Below are positions 12,185 through 24,334 of a stretch of 64,000 nt of DNA, one piece after another. Both the position numbers and the translations under genes were made by a program. Under the pieces are notes generated by a model. The model was not told the origin of the DNA. It ran no database searches and saw only the letters and a list, made by a program, of their open reading frames with translations. The DNA is from Chionoecetes opilio (taxonomy: Eukaryota > Arthropoda > Malacostraca > Decapoda > Majidae), in assembly GCA_016584305.1 (NCBI GenBank), contig JACEEZ010006475.1, positions 12,501 through 76,500 of the forward strand. The letters run 5' to 3'. The first letter of the stretch is position 1, and the number at the start of each line of letters is the position of its first letter.

Positions 12185-12725
12185 TTCAACTCTTTCTTGT
12201 TAGTTGTTATGTCTGACACCTATTTCTTCCTTTCTCCCTCCTCCTCCTCCTTCTTCTCCTTCTAGCTTTTAACTCTTTCTTGTTACGTTTGACACCTATT
12301 TCTTCCTTTCTCCCTCCTCTTCTTCCTTCTTCTCCTTCTACCTTTCAACTCTTTCTCGTTAGTTGTTATGTTTGACACCTATTTCTTCCTTTCTCCCTCC
12401 TCCTCTTCCTTCTTCTCCTTCTACTTTAACTCTTTCTGTTACGTTGACACTATTCTCTTTCTCCTCTCCTCCTTCCTTCTTCTCCTTCTACCTTTAACTT
12501 TTCTCTCTCTTACGTCTGACACCTATTTCTTCCTTTCTCCCTCCTCCTCCTCCTTCTTCTCCTTCTAGCCTTTCAACTCTTTCTCGTTACGTCTGACACC
12601 TATTTCTTCCTTTCTCCCTCCTCCTCTTCCTTCTTCTCCTCTTCTGTTCTTTCCTCCTACTGCCTTTCAACTCTTTCTCGTTACGTCTGACACCTATTTC
12701 TTCCTTTCTCCCTCGTCCTCCTCCT
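12185..12725. repeat. Pyrimidine-rich minisatellite
   Basis: Five to six imperfect copies of an 80-100-bp unit with landmarks TTTCAACTCTTTCTYGTTA and GACACCTATTTCTTCCTTTC, then a (CCT)n run. Variable lengths reflect internal microsatellite changes. Confidence 0.85.
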
Positions 12726-12984
12726 CCTCTCCTTCCTTTCTCTTCCGACCCATAAATTAAAAGCAAAAGAGAAAACCTTCCATTGAAAGACAAGAAAACG
12801 TAAAAGTAGTAATAACTGAAAGAGTCAAAGTAGTAAAAGTAAATTAGATACCAAAAAAAAGAAAATAATAATAATCGGAAAGAGTAAAAATTGTACAAGT
12901 AAAAACCAAATTAGATACCAAATTAAAAATAGTAATAATTGAAAGCGTACAAGTAGTCAAATAAAAAGCAAATTAGATAGGAAT

Positions 12985-13071
12985 AGGGGAGAGCGGGGCA
13001 GGTTGCATCATTGCCTCTAACTCTTATGTTATCACACGTACATCGTCTTAATACTACTACTACTACTACTA

Positions 13072-13109
<38 letters not shown>

Positions 13110-13217
13110 AAACTACTACTACTACAACTACAACAATAATAATAATAAAAAAAGTTAATGCGAGTTAGAGGCAATGATGCAACCTACCCTCGATGCAACC
13201 TACCCCGCTCTCTCCTA
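12985..13217. mobile_element. Hairpin MITE with a trinucleotide loop
   Basis: The left end GGGAGAGCGGGGCAGGTTGC (with following CATCATTGCCTCTAACTC) is repeated in inverted form at the right end (GAGTTAGAGGCAATGATGCA... then CTACCCCGCTCTCTCC). The arms are about 38 bp, and the loop is dominated by an (ACT)n microsatellite at about 13049-13125. The right end has a short internal duplication of GATGCAACCTACCC. Confidence 0.8.
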
Positions 13218-13617
13218 CCCAAAAAATAAAATAATAATAATCGAAAGAGTATAAAGGTAAAAAAATAAATTAGAGACCCACAAATAAAATAACAATAATT
13301 GAAAGAGTAAAAGAAGCAAAAGATAAAAGCAAATTAGATACAAATAAATGCAATAATAACACTAATAATAATAGTAATCAAGGGACACTACACTCCTGTC
13401 CTCGCGTCCCGTCCTCCCCAGCCAAGCCTTGCACAGGTATTGACGAGGACACGAGGGAGGGGGGAGGGGGGCAGGGAAGGGGGGGGAGTAAGGAGGGGAG
13501 GGGTCAGCAGGTGTGCGTGTTCCGGCCAGGTAGCAGCTCGGCGCGTGGCCCAGGTAACCCTCCCCCGTCTCCTTCCCTCTCCTGCAACACCCCCCTTAAG
13601 CACCCCCATTTTTATTC

Positions 13618-13740
13618 TTCCATTTCGAGTCCGCCAAGTTCGTCCTGGCGTGGTGGCGCTTTGTATAGTCAATAACCTTGTAGTTGGTACTTGCAAAGTG
13701 TCTAGATAGGATCAAAGTATCTTATCTCTTATTCTTCCAT
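13618..13740 (+). mobile_element. SINE fragment (body only)
   Basis: Shares CCTGGCGTGGTGGC, CAAAGTGTCTAG and the A-rich end with the SINE at 8518-8690. The tRNA-like head is replaced or degraded. Confidence 0.65.
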
Positions 13741-13756
13741 ACACACATTATCTACC

Positions 13757-13772
13757 AACCAACCCACACACA

Positions 13773-13844
<72 letters not shown>

Positions 13845-14060
13845 AATAACATACACACACATCACTCAATCAAGCAGTGAAAGTAAAAGTTCGAGGAGGA
13901 GGAGTAGGAGTAAGAGTAGTAGTAGTAGCATAGCAGTAGTAGTGTAGTAGTAGTAGTAGTAGTTGGAGGAGGAGGAGTAGGAGCAGTAGTAGTAGTTATA
14001 GGAGGAGGAGGAGGAGGAGCAGGAGGAGGAGGAGGAGGAGGAGGAGGAGGAGGAGGATGT
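13757..14060. repeat. (CA)n then (AGT/AGG)n microsatellites
   Basis: A (CA)n tract of about 85 bp at 13757-13842, then mixed trinucleotide AGT and AGG runs from about 13895 to 14060. Confidence 0.95.
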
Positions 14061-14229
14061 GGTGGTGGTGGTAGGGAAAGTAGTTCGATTCACATTATAA
14101 GCGATCAACCCTCAACATATCCCACACCTGCCTACCCTCCCCGCACTTCCTCTCCCCCCCTCCCTCCCTCCCTTCTTCCCTCTCTCCCTTCCTCCCTCAC
14201 TCCCTCCAGCGGACTTCCTCACGCTCACG

Positions 14230-14520
14230 CCCCTTTAGCATCCCACCCACCCCACCCACGGCCCACGCACCCCACCCCACCCACACACCCACGCACTAGA
14301 CAACTCCCAGACCGGACATGCACACACCCAGGTAAACACAAACACCCAAGCAGGTCATCAAAGCCAACACTAATGCCCCTCTAGCAACCCACCCTCCCAC
14401 CCACCTCACCCACCCACCTCCCCACTAATCCAACCTCACCCACGCAGACAACCCACGACCGGACATCCACACACCAAGGTAAACAAACACAAACACTCGA
14501 CCAGGTCCTCAAAGTCAACA
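14230..14520. repeat. Tandem duplication of about 145 bp
   Basis: The segment with CCCACCCACC, GACCGGACATGCACACACC and AGGTAAACACAAACACYC (14230-14367) is repeated with changes at 14374-14520. Confidence 0.75.
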
Positions 14521-14552
14521 TACACATAGTAGTACATGCATCACTCAAGAGA

Positions 14553-14831
<279 letters not shown>

Positions 14832-15079
14832 GTAAACCTGAACAAGCACGAGTACGTAAACTTCCCTTTGACCTCTGACTCTGTGTTGACGGTGACCACG
14901 CGACACAATACCTGGGATTAATTAACATAGAGCCAGGTGAGCCAAGGCTGAGGGAGGCGGAATACAAAGGAATACAAAGGAAACACATCAGCAACAGACA
15001 TTAGGTCCTACATGGCTGTTTGATTTAGCTACACTACACTAACTAGATAATAAGAGAGAAAGGATAGGAAAGTAGAAGG

Positions 15080-15312
15080 AGAATGAGGAGGAGGAGGAGG
15101 AGGAGGAGGTGCAGAAGGGAGAGGAGGGAGAGAGGAGGAGGGAGGAGAGGAGGAAGAGAGGGAGGTGCAGAAGGGAGATGAGGAGGAGGTGCAGGAGGAA
15201 GAGGAGGAGGAGGAGAGGGAGAGAGGAGGAGGAGGTGTAGGAGGGAGAGGAGGAGGAGGTGTAGGAGGGAGAGGAGGAGGAGGAGGAGGAGGAGGAGGAG
15301 GAGGAGAAGGAT
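15080..15312. repeat. (AGG)n purine tract
   Basis: Irregular AGG/GAG trinucleotides forming a purine-only strand of about 230 bp, with small internal units containing GGTGCAGAAGGGAGA or GGTGTAGGAGGGAGA. Confidence 0.95.
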
Positions 15313-15446
15313 ATAGCTAGTCGAGCATAATTTTGTTGCCCGGGAAGTTAGGATCCGTGCAGTACTTTCGTGCAGAATTCCATTATTTACCGGTCATGTC
15401 ATTTGCTTTTTGTTTATCTCCTGAATTCCGTGTTGTTACAAGCATA

Positions 15447-15449
<3 letters not shown>

Positions 15450-15540
<91 letters not shown>

Positions 15541-15637
15541 GGGGGAAAGTAAGAGAATAACACCACGCAATCAAGCAAAATGAGTTCATATCCGTTTTTT
15601 CTCATCCTTTTAATCCATCAAAACAAAAGGCGGCAAC

Positions 15638-15725
<88 letters not shown>
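15450..15725. repeat. (CT)n and (GT)n microsatellites
   Basis: (CT)n at about 15450-15535 and (GT)n at about 15640-15725, separated by about 105 bp of ordinary sequence. Confidence 0.96.
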
Positions 15726-15730
<5 letters not shown>

Positions 15731-15793
15731 AGCTCAAAGAAAAATAAATAAACAAATAAAATAATAGGAGAGAAAACAAGAAAGGTGTTGTTT

Positions 15794-15794
<1 letters not shown>

Positions 15795-15837
<43 letters not shown>

Positions 15838-15965
15838 GGGGGGTGAAGGGGGGGGGGCGTCGAGGGCACGTGTGGGTCACCTGCTAAATCGATCGTTACA
15901 CTTTGTGGTAAGCCTAGTTACCCTATGGGTCCTTTGGTTGAACGACAACCACCACCACATCTCCT

Positions 15966-16042
<77 letters not shown>

Positions 16043-16071
16043 CTCATTCCTGACTGGCGCATGACACGACC

Positions 16072-16113
<42 letters not shown>

Positions 16114-16190
16114 TGTGTGTGTTGGTTGTGTGTGTGTGTGTTGTGTGTGTGTGTGTGTGTGTGTGTGTTGTGTGTGTGTGTGTGTGAGTG
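15795..16190. repeat. Compound (CT)n-(GA)n-(GT)n tracts
   Basis: (CT)n at 15795-15838 and 15977-16039, (GA)n at 16077-16111 and (GT)n at 16112-16190. Because (CT)n is followed by (GA)n, single strands can fold on themselves. Confidence 0.95.
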
Positions 16191-16429
16191 TAGTTTGAAC
16201 AGTGACACATGGACAAAAGCACATACAACTACACTACTAAAAAAAAAAATTACTTTCAACCTCTCGGCCAAGCAAACAGCACGGGGCATTAGGCAGTACA
16301 AAGCCACTGCCACACAGGTAACGACCCCATAGCTTTGCCAATACCTCAGCGGAGAGCATGGCAAACAGAGCACAAAACATAGCTATATATTGAATACCAG
16401 TCATCATCACGCTACACTTGTGGTTGTGG

Positions 16430-18724
16430 GACGAAGAAAATGAGACTGTGGTGGTTGTGGGCATGATTTATAGACTTTTAAAGAAGATAAAGAGACTGGT
16501 GAAGACTGGTGAGACTGGTGAAGACTGTTAAAGAGACTGGTGATTTTGGATGAAGAAAAATAGACTGTGGTGGTTGTGGAGGAAGAAAATGAGACTGTGG
16601 TGGTTGTGGAGGAAGAAAATGAGACTGTGGTGGTTGTGGATGAAGAAAATGAGACTGTGGTGGTTGTGGAGGAAGAAAATGAACTGTGTGGTTGTGGAGG
16701 AAGAAAATGAACTGTGGTGGTTGTGGAGGAAGAAAATGAGACTGTGGTGGTTGTGGAGAAGAAAATGAGACTGTGGTGGTTGTGGAGGAAGAAAATGAGA
16801 CTGTGGTGGTTGTGGAGGAAGAAAATGAGACTGTGGTGGTTGTGGAGGAGAAAATGAGACTGTGGTGGTTTGTGGAGGAGAAAATGAGACTGTGGTGGTT
16901 TGTGGAGGAAGAAAATGAGCACTGTGGTGGTTTGGAGGAAGAAAATGAGACTGTGGTGGTTGTGGAGGAAGACAATGAGACTGTGGTGGTTGGGAGGAAG
17001 AAAACGAGACTGTGGTGGTTTGTGAGGAAGAAAATGAGACTGTGGTGGTTGTGGAGAAGAAAATGAGACTGTGGTGGTTGTGGGATGTAGAAAATGAGAC
17101 TGTGGTGGTGTGTGGAGGAAGAAATGAGACTGTGGTGGTTGTGGGATGAAGAAAATGAGACTGTGGTGTTGTGGAGGAAGAAAATGAGACTGTGGTGGTT
17201 GTGGGAGTAGAAAATGAGACTGTGGTGGTTGTGGAGGAAGAAAATGAATGACTGTGGTGGTTGTGGGATGAAGAAAATGAGACTGTGGGTTGTGGAGGAA
17301 GAAATGAGACTGTGGTGGTTGTGGGATTAGAAAATGAGACTGTGGTGGTTGTGGAGGAAGAAAATGAGACTGTGGTGGTTGGGGATGAAGAAAATGAGAC
17401 TGTGGTGGTTGTGGAGGAAGAAAATGAGACTGTGGTGGTTGTGGAGGAAGAATATGAGACTGTGTGTTGGGATGTAGAAAATGAGACTGTGGTGGTTGTG
17501 GAGGAAGAAAATGAGACTGTGGTGGTTGTTGGGATGACGAAAATGAGACTGTGGTGGTTGTGGAGGAAGAAAATGAGACTGTGGTGTTTGTGGGATGTAG
17601 AAAATGAGACTGTGGTGGTTGTGGAGAAGAAAATGAGACTGTGGTGGTTTGTGGAGGAAGAAAATGAGACTGTGGTGGTTGTGGAGGAAGAAAATGAGAC
17701 TGTGGTGGTTGTGGAGGAAGAAAATGAGACTGTGGTGGTTGTGGAGAAGAAAATGAGACTGTGGTGGTTGTGGAGGAAGAAAACAAGACTATGGTGGTTG
17801 TGGAGGAAGAAAATGAGACTGTGGTGGTTGTGGAGGAAGAAAATGAGACTGTGGTGGTTGTGGGACGAAGAAAATGAGACTGTGGTGGTTGTGGAGGAAG
17901 AAAACAAGACTGTGGTGGTTGTGGAGGAAGAAAATGAGACTGTGGTGGTTGTGGAGGAAGAAAATGAGACTGTGGTGGTTGTGGGACGAAGAAAATGAGA
18001 CTGTGGTGGTTGTGGAGGAAGAAAACAAGACTGTGGTGGTTGTGGAGGAAGAAAATGAGACTGTGGTGGTTGTGGAGGAAGAAAATGAGACTGTGGTGGT
18101 TGTGGAGGAAGAAAATGAGACTGTGGTGGTTGTGGAGGAAGAAAATGAGACTGTGGTGGTTGTGGACGAAGAAAATGAGACTGTGGTGGTTGTGGAGGAA
18201 GAAAAAAGACTGTGGTGGTTGTGGAGGAAGAAAAGAGACTGTGGTGGTTGTGGGACGAAGAAAATGAGACTGTGGTGGTTGTGGAGGAAGAAAACAAGAC
18301 TGTGGTGGTGTGGAGGAAGAAAATGAGATGTGGTGGTTGTGGGACGAAGAAAATGAGACTGTGGTGGTTGTGGAGGAAGAAAATGAGACTGTGGTGGTTG
18401 TGGGACGAAGAAAATGAGACTGGTGGTTGTGGAGGAAGAAAATGAGACTGTGGTGGTTGTGGAGGAAGAAAATGAGACTGTGGTGGTTGTGGAGGAAGAA
18501 AATGAGACTGTGGTGGTTGTGGGACGAAGAAAATGAGACTGGTGGTTGTGGAGGAAGAAAATGAGACTGTGGTGGTTGTGGAGGAAGAAAATGAGACTGT
18601 GGTGGTTGTGGAGGAAGAAAACGAGACTGTGGTGGTTGTGGAGGAAGAAAACGAGACTGTGGTGGTTGTGGAGGAAGAAAACGAGACTGTGGTGGTTGTG
18701 GAGGAAGAAAACGAGACTGTGGTA
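16430..18724. repeat. 30-bp minisatellite, about 76 copies
   Basis: The unit is AATGAGACTGTGGTGGTTGT followed by GGAGGAAGAA (30 bp). Variants carry GATGAAG, GACGAAG, GATGTAG, ACAAG or ACGAG. Because 30 is divisible by three, several frames on both strands stay open for hundreds of codons; the minus frames read as decapeptides such as PPQPPQSHFL. Indels are common between 16680 and 17660 and rare at the right end, where copies are most uniform. No initiation context, splice signal or known family supports a gene. Confidence 0.95.
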
Positions 18725-18884
18725 TGGGCAAAATTATGATCCATTGGGTAAACAAAACTAAACATAGTCAACAATGGCACATCAGAAGGATTAGATTAGC
18801 ATGTCCTTGTGCAGTGTAATGTTATTCTCTCCTGATTGAACCCCGTTATGCCTTTCGTCTCTGATCCTATTTCTTGACGTCAGC

Positions 18885-19200
18885 AGGCCCGTAGCCACGG
18901 GGGAGCTATGGGGGGGCTTAGCCCCCCATAGCGGGTTTTTACTAAGAAGCGTATATGATATGTCGACATGCAAGGCAAAAAAATACGAAAATTCAAGCCA
19001 GATTTACTAAATTTTCACATTTGATTTGATTCTATACAGCTATAGCCTACATTCATTCATTGCAGTAGAAACTCTAGTAAAAACAGACTAGTCTACTAGT
19101 AGAAAGATATTCTAGTAGTAATAGATGCAAGGGAAAGTATAAAAAAGTATAGCCCCCCTAGGACAGCAATAGCAGCCCCCCCGAATTTCAAGTTTCAAGA
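18885..19200. other. Possible degraded transposon
   Basis: Contains GGCCCGTAGCCACGGGG, a short palindrome around TAGCCCCCCATAGC and a second TAGCCCCCCTAGG-like block near 19150. This arrangement is typical of old terminal sequences, but no boundary can be set. Confidence 0.35.
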
Positions 19201-19307
19201 ATCATTATTATGATTTCATTATCATTATTATAGCATCACTTCCCAAGACTATGGCTCAGTGTTGTAATAAAGACCGGTATCAAACTAGCTGGCGAGGTGA
19301 AGCCGGC

Positions 19308-19443
19308 AACACACACACAACACACACACACATACATATATACAACCATTCACAACCATAAACACACACACAACAAACTGTTAAAAAAAAAAAATACAGG
19401 AAAACACGAACTTTAACTCACATCCTGTATACTACGATTAGTT

Positions 19444-19490
<47 letters not shown>
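19308..19490. repeat. (CA)n microsatellites
   Basis: Short CA runs at about 19308-19375 and a clean (CA)n at 19447-19491. A separate (GT)n lies at 19776-19805. Confidence 0.9.
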
Positions 19491-19494
<4 letters not shown>

Positions 19495-19773
19495 AAAAGG
19501 AATTAGAGATATCCAATTTTGTTCAGGCAATAGAGAGATGAGAACTAATGATCCTGTCAATGGCCGCGATGATGATTGCCCGCTAATTACTCTAACTCTA
19601 ACTAACTCTAATTAGCTCGAGGACACAAAGGACACAAGCATAATAAACGCAACCCACGCACCCTAACGCACCTAATTGCTTTCCTCTACCTCGGTGGATT
19701 TACAGGTGAACCGCAATTAACCCTTTCACACAGCGGGTTGTATATTGCTTCATTAAACACCTTTCCTCTTGCC

Positions 19774-19807
<34 letters not shown>

Positions 19808-20061
19808 AAATCTCATACTTCTATAAAAAACAAAAAAATGGAATGCCTGCAAACTATTTATTCTCCAACAGTAAAAAAAAAAAAAAAAAAAAAAATACAT
19901 ATCTTAAAGCACATAAAAAGTAGTCATTTGTGAATATAATGTTGTTTGCTGATAGCCTTTTTTTTATTAGTTAGTTAAGAGTTTCTGGTAATAAATCATC
20001 TAAGCACAACAATGATGCAACGGTAGTACTTAATTATCTATAATGATTAGGGCTTTCATGT

Positions 20062-20270
20062 TTAACCCCTTGAGGCCCAGAACGTAATTTTCATAGTAAT
20101 TTGGGTACCATTAGACGCTTTTTAGTGATAAGCAATATTTTACAGATATGACCTGTTTAGTATCCTTGTCGACTAACTAATTTGGTATATTTTGGTACTT
20201 TTCGTAATTTTATGGCTAACAGCAGACAATTTTTTATAGCAAAGGAAAGATCTGGGTGTGAAGGGGTTAA
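20062..20270. mobile_element. TTAA-flanked MITE family C, copy 1
   Basis: Begins TTAACCCCTTGAGGCCCAGA and ends TCTGGGTGTGAAGGGGTTAA, so the outer 20 bp are inverted repeats bounded by TTAA on both sides. TTAA target sites and CCC/GGG termini are hallmarks of the piggyBac superfamily. The element is about 209 bp and non-coding. Further copies lie at 28230, 31913/33384, 36364, 48993, 52176 and 55357. Confidence 0.85.
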
Positions 20271-20354
20271 ACGTGTTATTAAGCAGGTTGTGAGGCACTT
20301 TACCGACACTTTCATGAAAATGTTAATTATCCTTGAGCGTTTACTTAATTGAAT

Positions 20355-20747
<393 letters not shown>

Positions 20748-20829
20748 GGTTGGGTCACGATGCTTATGAATAAAAAAGGTGTCCTTGGCCTTGGTTATAA
20801 CTTAAGAAGTCTCATATAAACGTGAGGTA

Positions 20830-20882
20830 AAAACATAAGAACATAAAAAAATAAGGAAGCTACAAGAGGCCGTGAGAGGCAA
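20830..20882 (-). mobile_element. LINE 3' tail fragment (family D)
   Basis: ATAAGGAAGCTACAAGAGGC preceded by ATAAGAACATAA repeats matches the reverse complement of the LINE ends at 33765-34012 and 49596-49835. Confidence 0.6.
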
Positions 20883-20990
20883 GATTCACTACTAGTCTAT
20901 AATATTCCCCTGCATAAACAATCAGCTCCCAACCTATACATGACAACAATCACTCGTATACATGGTGGAATAGCAGTAGTAGAAAGGTAT

Positions 20991-21929
20991 ACACTCTCAG
21001 AAATGGGGGGTACATTAAGGGTCGAATTGTTACATCGCATCATCACTACCCTTTTTAAACCCTATGTCCAGGCTGGAGGGTAGATGCTGCCGATTATACC
21101 CTTCATCTACCCTTTTTAGACGAGAGGGTTGGAAAAGGGTATATTTGCGTCGATCCGAAAGGGTATATTTGTAATGGTAGAAAAAGGGTAGCAGTATTTC
21201 ATCACTACAAACACCCTTTTTCTACCCTTTTCCTACCCTTCTTTTCTAAGAGTGATACGTAGGTCTGTGGTATGAAGTTATTGAAGAAAAAAAATTAATA
21301 AAAACAAGGTCTATAGACTTTTAAATATGTCTATATGATAGTATGTCTATTAATCTTGAATAAAAAGAAAGAATAATAAAAGAAATACTTATCTTGCCTT
21401 ACAATAATAACATGATGAAACTCAAGATTAATAGACAAACTAGATTAAAAGTCTAGATAGATCTTGATGAAACGTAGTCAATATTTTGCTTTCACGCTTG
21501 GCTATATAAGTCCTCGTAATGCATCTATTAGTCATTGTCAGTCAACGATACACTTAGTTAATATTTGGTTTTACTTAACAGCATACCTACAAATTACTCT
21601 TGTGGCCTATAATTATTGATCGTTATTCGCTACGCCATTAATTATTACCTGTTATCAGTGGCGTACACTCTTAGAAAACAAGGGTAGGAAAAGGGTGTTT
21701 GTAGTGATGAAATACTGCTACCCTTTTTCTACCCTTACAAATATACCCTTTCGGATCGACGCAAATATACCCTTTTCCAACCCTCTCGTCTAAAAAGGGT
21801 AGATAAAGGGTAGATGAAGGGTATAATCGACAGCATCTACCCTCCAGCCTGGACATAGGGTTTAAAAAGGGTAGAGATGGTGCGATGTAACAATTCTACC
21901 CTTAATGTACCCCCCATTTCTGAGAGTGT
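20991..21929. mobile_element. Inverted pair of 263-bp MITEs
   Basis: 20991-21253 and 21667-21929 are near-perfect reverse complements. Each arm is itself bounded by CACTCTYAGAAA and its complement (TTTCTAAGAGTG or TTTCTGAGAGTG) and is rich in AAAGGGTA/TACCCTTT. The right copy is flanked by TA on both sides. The 413-bp spacer is AT-rich and non-coding. It may be one fold-back element or two independent insertions in opposite orientation. Confidence 0.85.
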
Positions 21930-22042
21930 AATCTATTCTAACCCCACGTTTTAACCTCCTAACAAAAGCCAAATTCGCATGAAAAAGGGTCAGCGGTAAA
22001 GGGAAGAACAGAAGCGATGCAGGTCACAAGAGGAAGAAGAGA

Positions 22043-22391
22043 GAGGCGCTCGTAAACACTCATCTCTCTCCTCCCTATGAACATGCCATATCTCCAAAAG
22101 GAATTATTTGCGACGGAAACTCATAGAGATAATGTTTCTTAGAATCCAATATGGTGAATAGAAACCATACTCTCAATTATGTATTAGGGAACTCTGGTCC
22201 TATGAAATAAAATAAAAACTCCAAAGGCGCTCGTAAACACTCGTCTCTCGCCTCCCTACAAACAACATGTTATATCTCCAAAAGTAATAATTTGCGACGG
22301 AAACTCACAGAGAGAATGTTGCTTAGAATCCAATAAGGTAAACAGAAACCATGGACCCAATTATGTACTAGGAAATTCTGGTCCTAGTGTA
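22043..22391. repeat. Tandem duplication of about 180 bp
   Basis: GGCGCTCGTAAACACTC opens both copies (22043 and about 22225). Both continue with ATATCTCCAAAAG, TTTGCGACGGAAACTCA and AATTATGTAYTAGG. There is no coding capacity. Confidence 0.88.
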
Positions 22392-23429
22392 AAATAATAC
22401 CCAGACTCATTCGCCAAACCTCAAACATGTAACGACAGGATTTCGGAGCATCCATCCACCCCTCACGACGACACGTTTATATTATTCAGACATGATTCGC
22501 CTCACCTGTCATCCTGAAGAAGACTGATCAACTATCACGCCTGTTATAGCATCGCAGGACATCACAGGGCTCATAGGGCTCCTTAAATGGATCCTCGCAG
22601 CCCTAAACAACAGAAGAAAAACAGAATTTCAAACTTTACCTTCGGCAGGAGATATCTGTGTTGGTCCTTCGGGTATATTCTTCCCCTTGTTGTGTTAACT
22701 TGTAATGACTTGTACGTCAGCCAAGTCATGCACGGACATCCTATAAGTCACTGATGCACTGGAACACTGATGAGGAGTACTAGAGTCGTGAATAACTGAG
22801 TTTGTAGTGAGAACTTACACCAAGACTCACTGGTACCGCATCCTTCCGAACGCTCTCTCTCTCTCTCTCTCTCGCGGCAGTTACTATTTTTTTATATATT
22901 TTTGTTTACTATATTGTTGCATTCTTATAGGTTTTACAGTCACGAGCTTCAGCTGGACTACTGAGAACTATCTTTGACTTTTCAAGAATGTGTAGATTAT
23001 TGGTAGCTTAACATACATACATGGGTTACTATTCTAATTTTATATTTCTCTATTTTTATTCTCAATTTTTCATATTGATTCAAACTTGACGGTAAATATT
23101 TTGGATTAATCAGTAATAAAAACAGACCACTTTGTTTACTCTGTATTGAAAACATTACCCTATAATAATACATATACATATACCAATAAAAATAATACTT
23201 ATAATAAATACACTAAAAATATATCATAATTATTTAGTCTGTGTCTAAGTAACTCTCTTGATGTTACGTATTTTTCTCACTTTTCCACGCTAAATAAAAT
23301 AGAGGAATAAAACACTAACTTTATAATGACGAGTAAAGATTTCAAAACCTACAATATAAAATGTAATGTTACCGCATCTATTTGGTCCATGTATAAATGT
23401 TTAGTCTTGACAAGCACTAAGTTTTTTTT

Positions 23430-23640
23430 TTTAACGAGGTGAAAAATCCTGACCCCTTGCTGCTTACTGACTGATATTTGATGCCAGAAGGGAATACTAT
23501 ATATACGGTTCTTCTAAATTTCAGTTGTATTTTATCATAGTTAACCATATTATCAGGTAAACATAGGCATCATTTTAAGCACGAGACCTTAAGATAGAAT
23601 GGAATTTTTGCCTCGTTAAAAAAATAGACTATAGTTACCC
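23430..23640 (+). mobile_element. MITE family A, copy 2
   Basis: TTTTTAACGAGGTGAAAAAT at the left and TTTTTGCCTCGTTAAAAAAA at the right. The interior matches the copy at 835-1043 nearly base for base, with a few indels. Confidence 0.85.
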
Positions 23641-23821
23641 ATCTAACACCATTAATAGTGTGATGAGCAAGTGCCATTTTCTTTTTTTCCTTCACCTTCA
23701 GTCTTATTTAAAAAGCATTACTGTCTTACAAAACATTTATCAAATAGTACAGGAAGTTATTGATCTCATATGATTTTGATAAGTATAGGTAGTAATATTA
23801 ATTTCAATAAGTTCAGCACAT

Positions 23822-24250
23822 TGTTTCTAAGTATCAACAATAATGTAAAATCTAATCAGGTTATACCACTCTACGTACGGTAGCTACATATGCATTACAA
23901 GGACACTACTATAGGCTACACATATGTCTCTATTCAATATACATACATACATACACATGTCTCTATTCAATATACATACATACATACACATTTGTCTCTA
24001 TTCAATATACATACATCACCACCTGCAGTCTCCAACATAATAAAAAAAAAAAAAAATACGTACATACTTATATACAAACAGTAAAGACTCAGTCAAATTG
24101 TTTCTAGGTACTCAATAATGTAAATTCCAATAAGGTCTACCACTATAGCTACGTAGGGCTACATATGCATTACAAGTACACAAGTATACACATATGCCTC
24201 TATTAAATATACATACATGCATATATACATACATACATACATCAGCATCT
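23822..24250. repeat. Diverged duplication of about 260 bp with TACA repeats
   Basis: TTGTTTCTAAGTATCAACAA (23822) and TTGTTTCTAGGTACTCAATA (24099) start two related segments. Both run through TAGCTACRTA...GCATTACAAG and CATACATACATAC. The first copy has an extra threefold repeat of a block starting CTCTATTCAATATACATACA. This lies downstream of CAAP1 and probably overlaps or follows its 3' UTR. Confidence 0.75.
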
Positions 24251-24334
24251 GCAGGCTCCTAAGCAAAAATAAAAACTTAAAAAAATAAAATACATATACA
24301 AACAGTAAACACTCAAAATTAACACAAGTAATCA

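Noticed and set aside
16407..18780. Open frames of 750-782 codons encoding Pro/Gln/His/Ser-rich repeats as a structural or silk-like protein
   Set aside because: The 30-bp unit is open in several frames on both strands, indels shift the frame freely, and no start context, signal peptide or splice pattern supports a gene.
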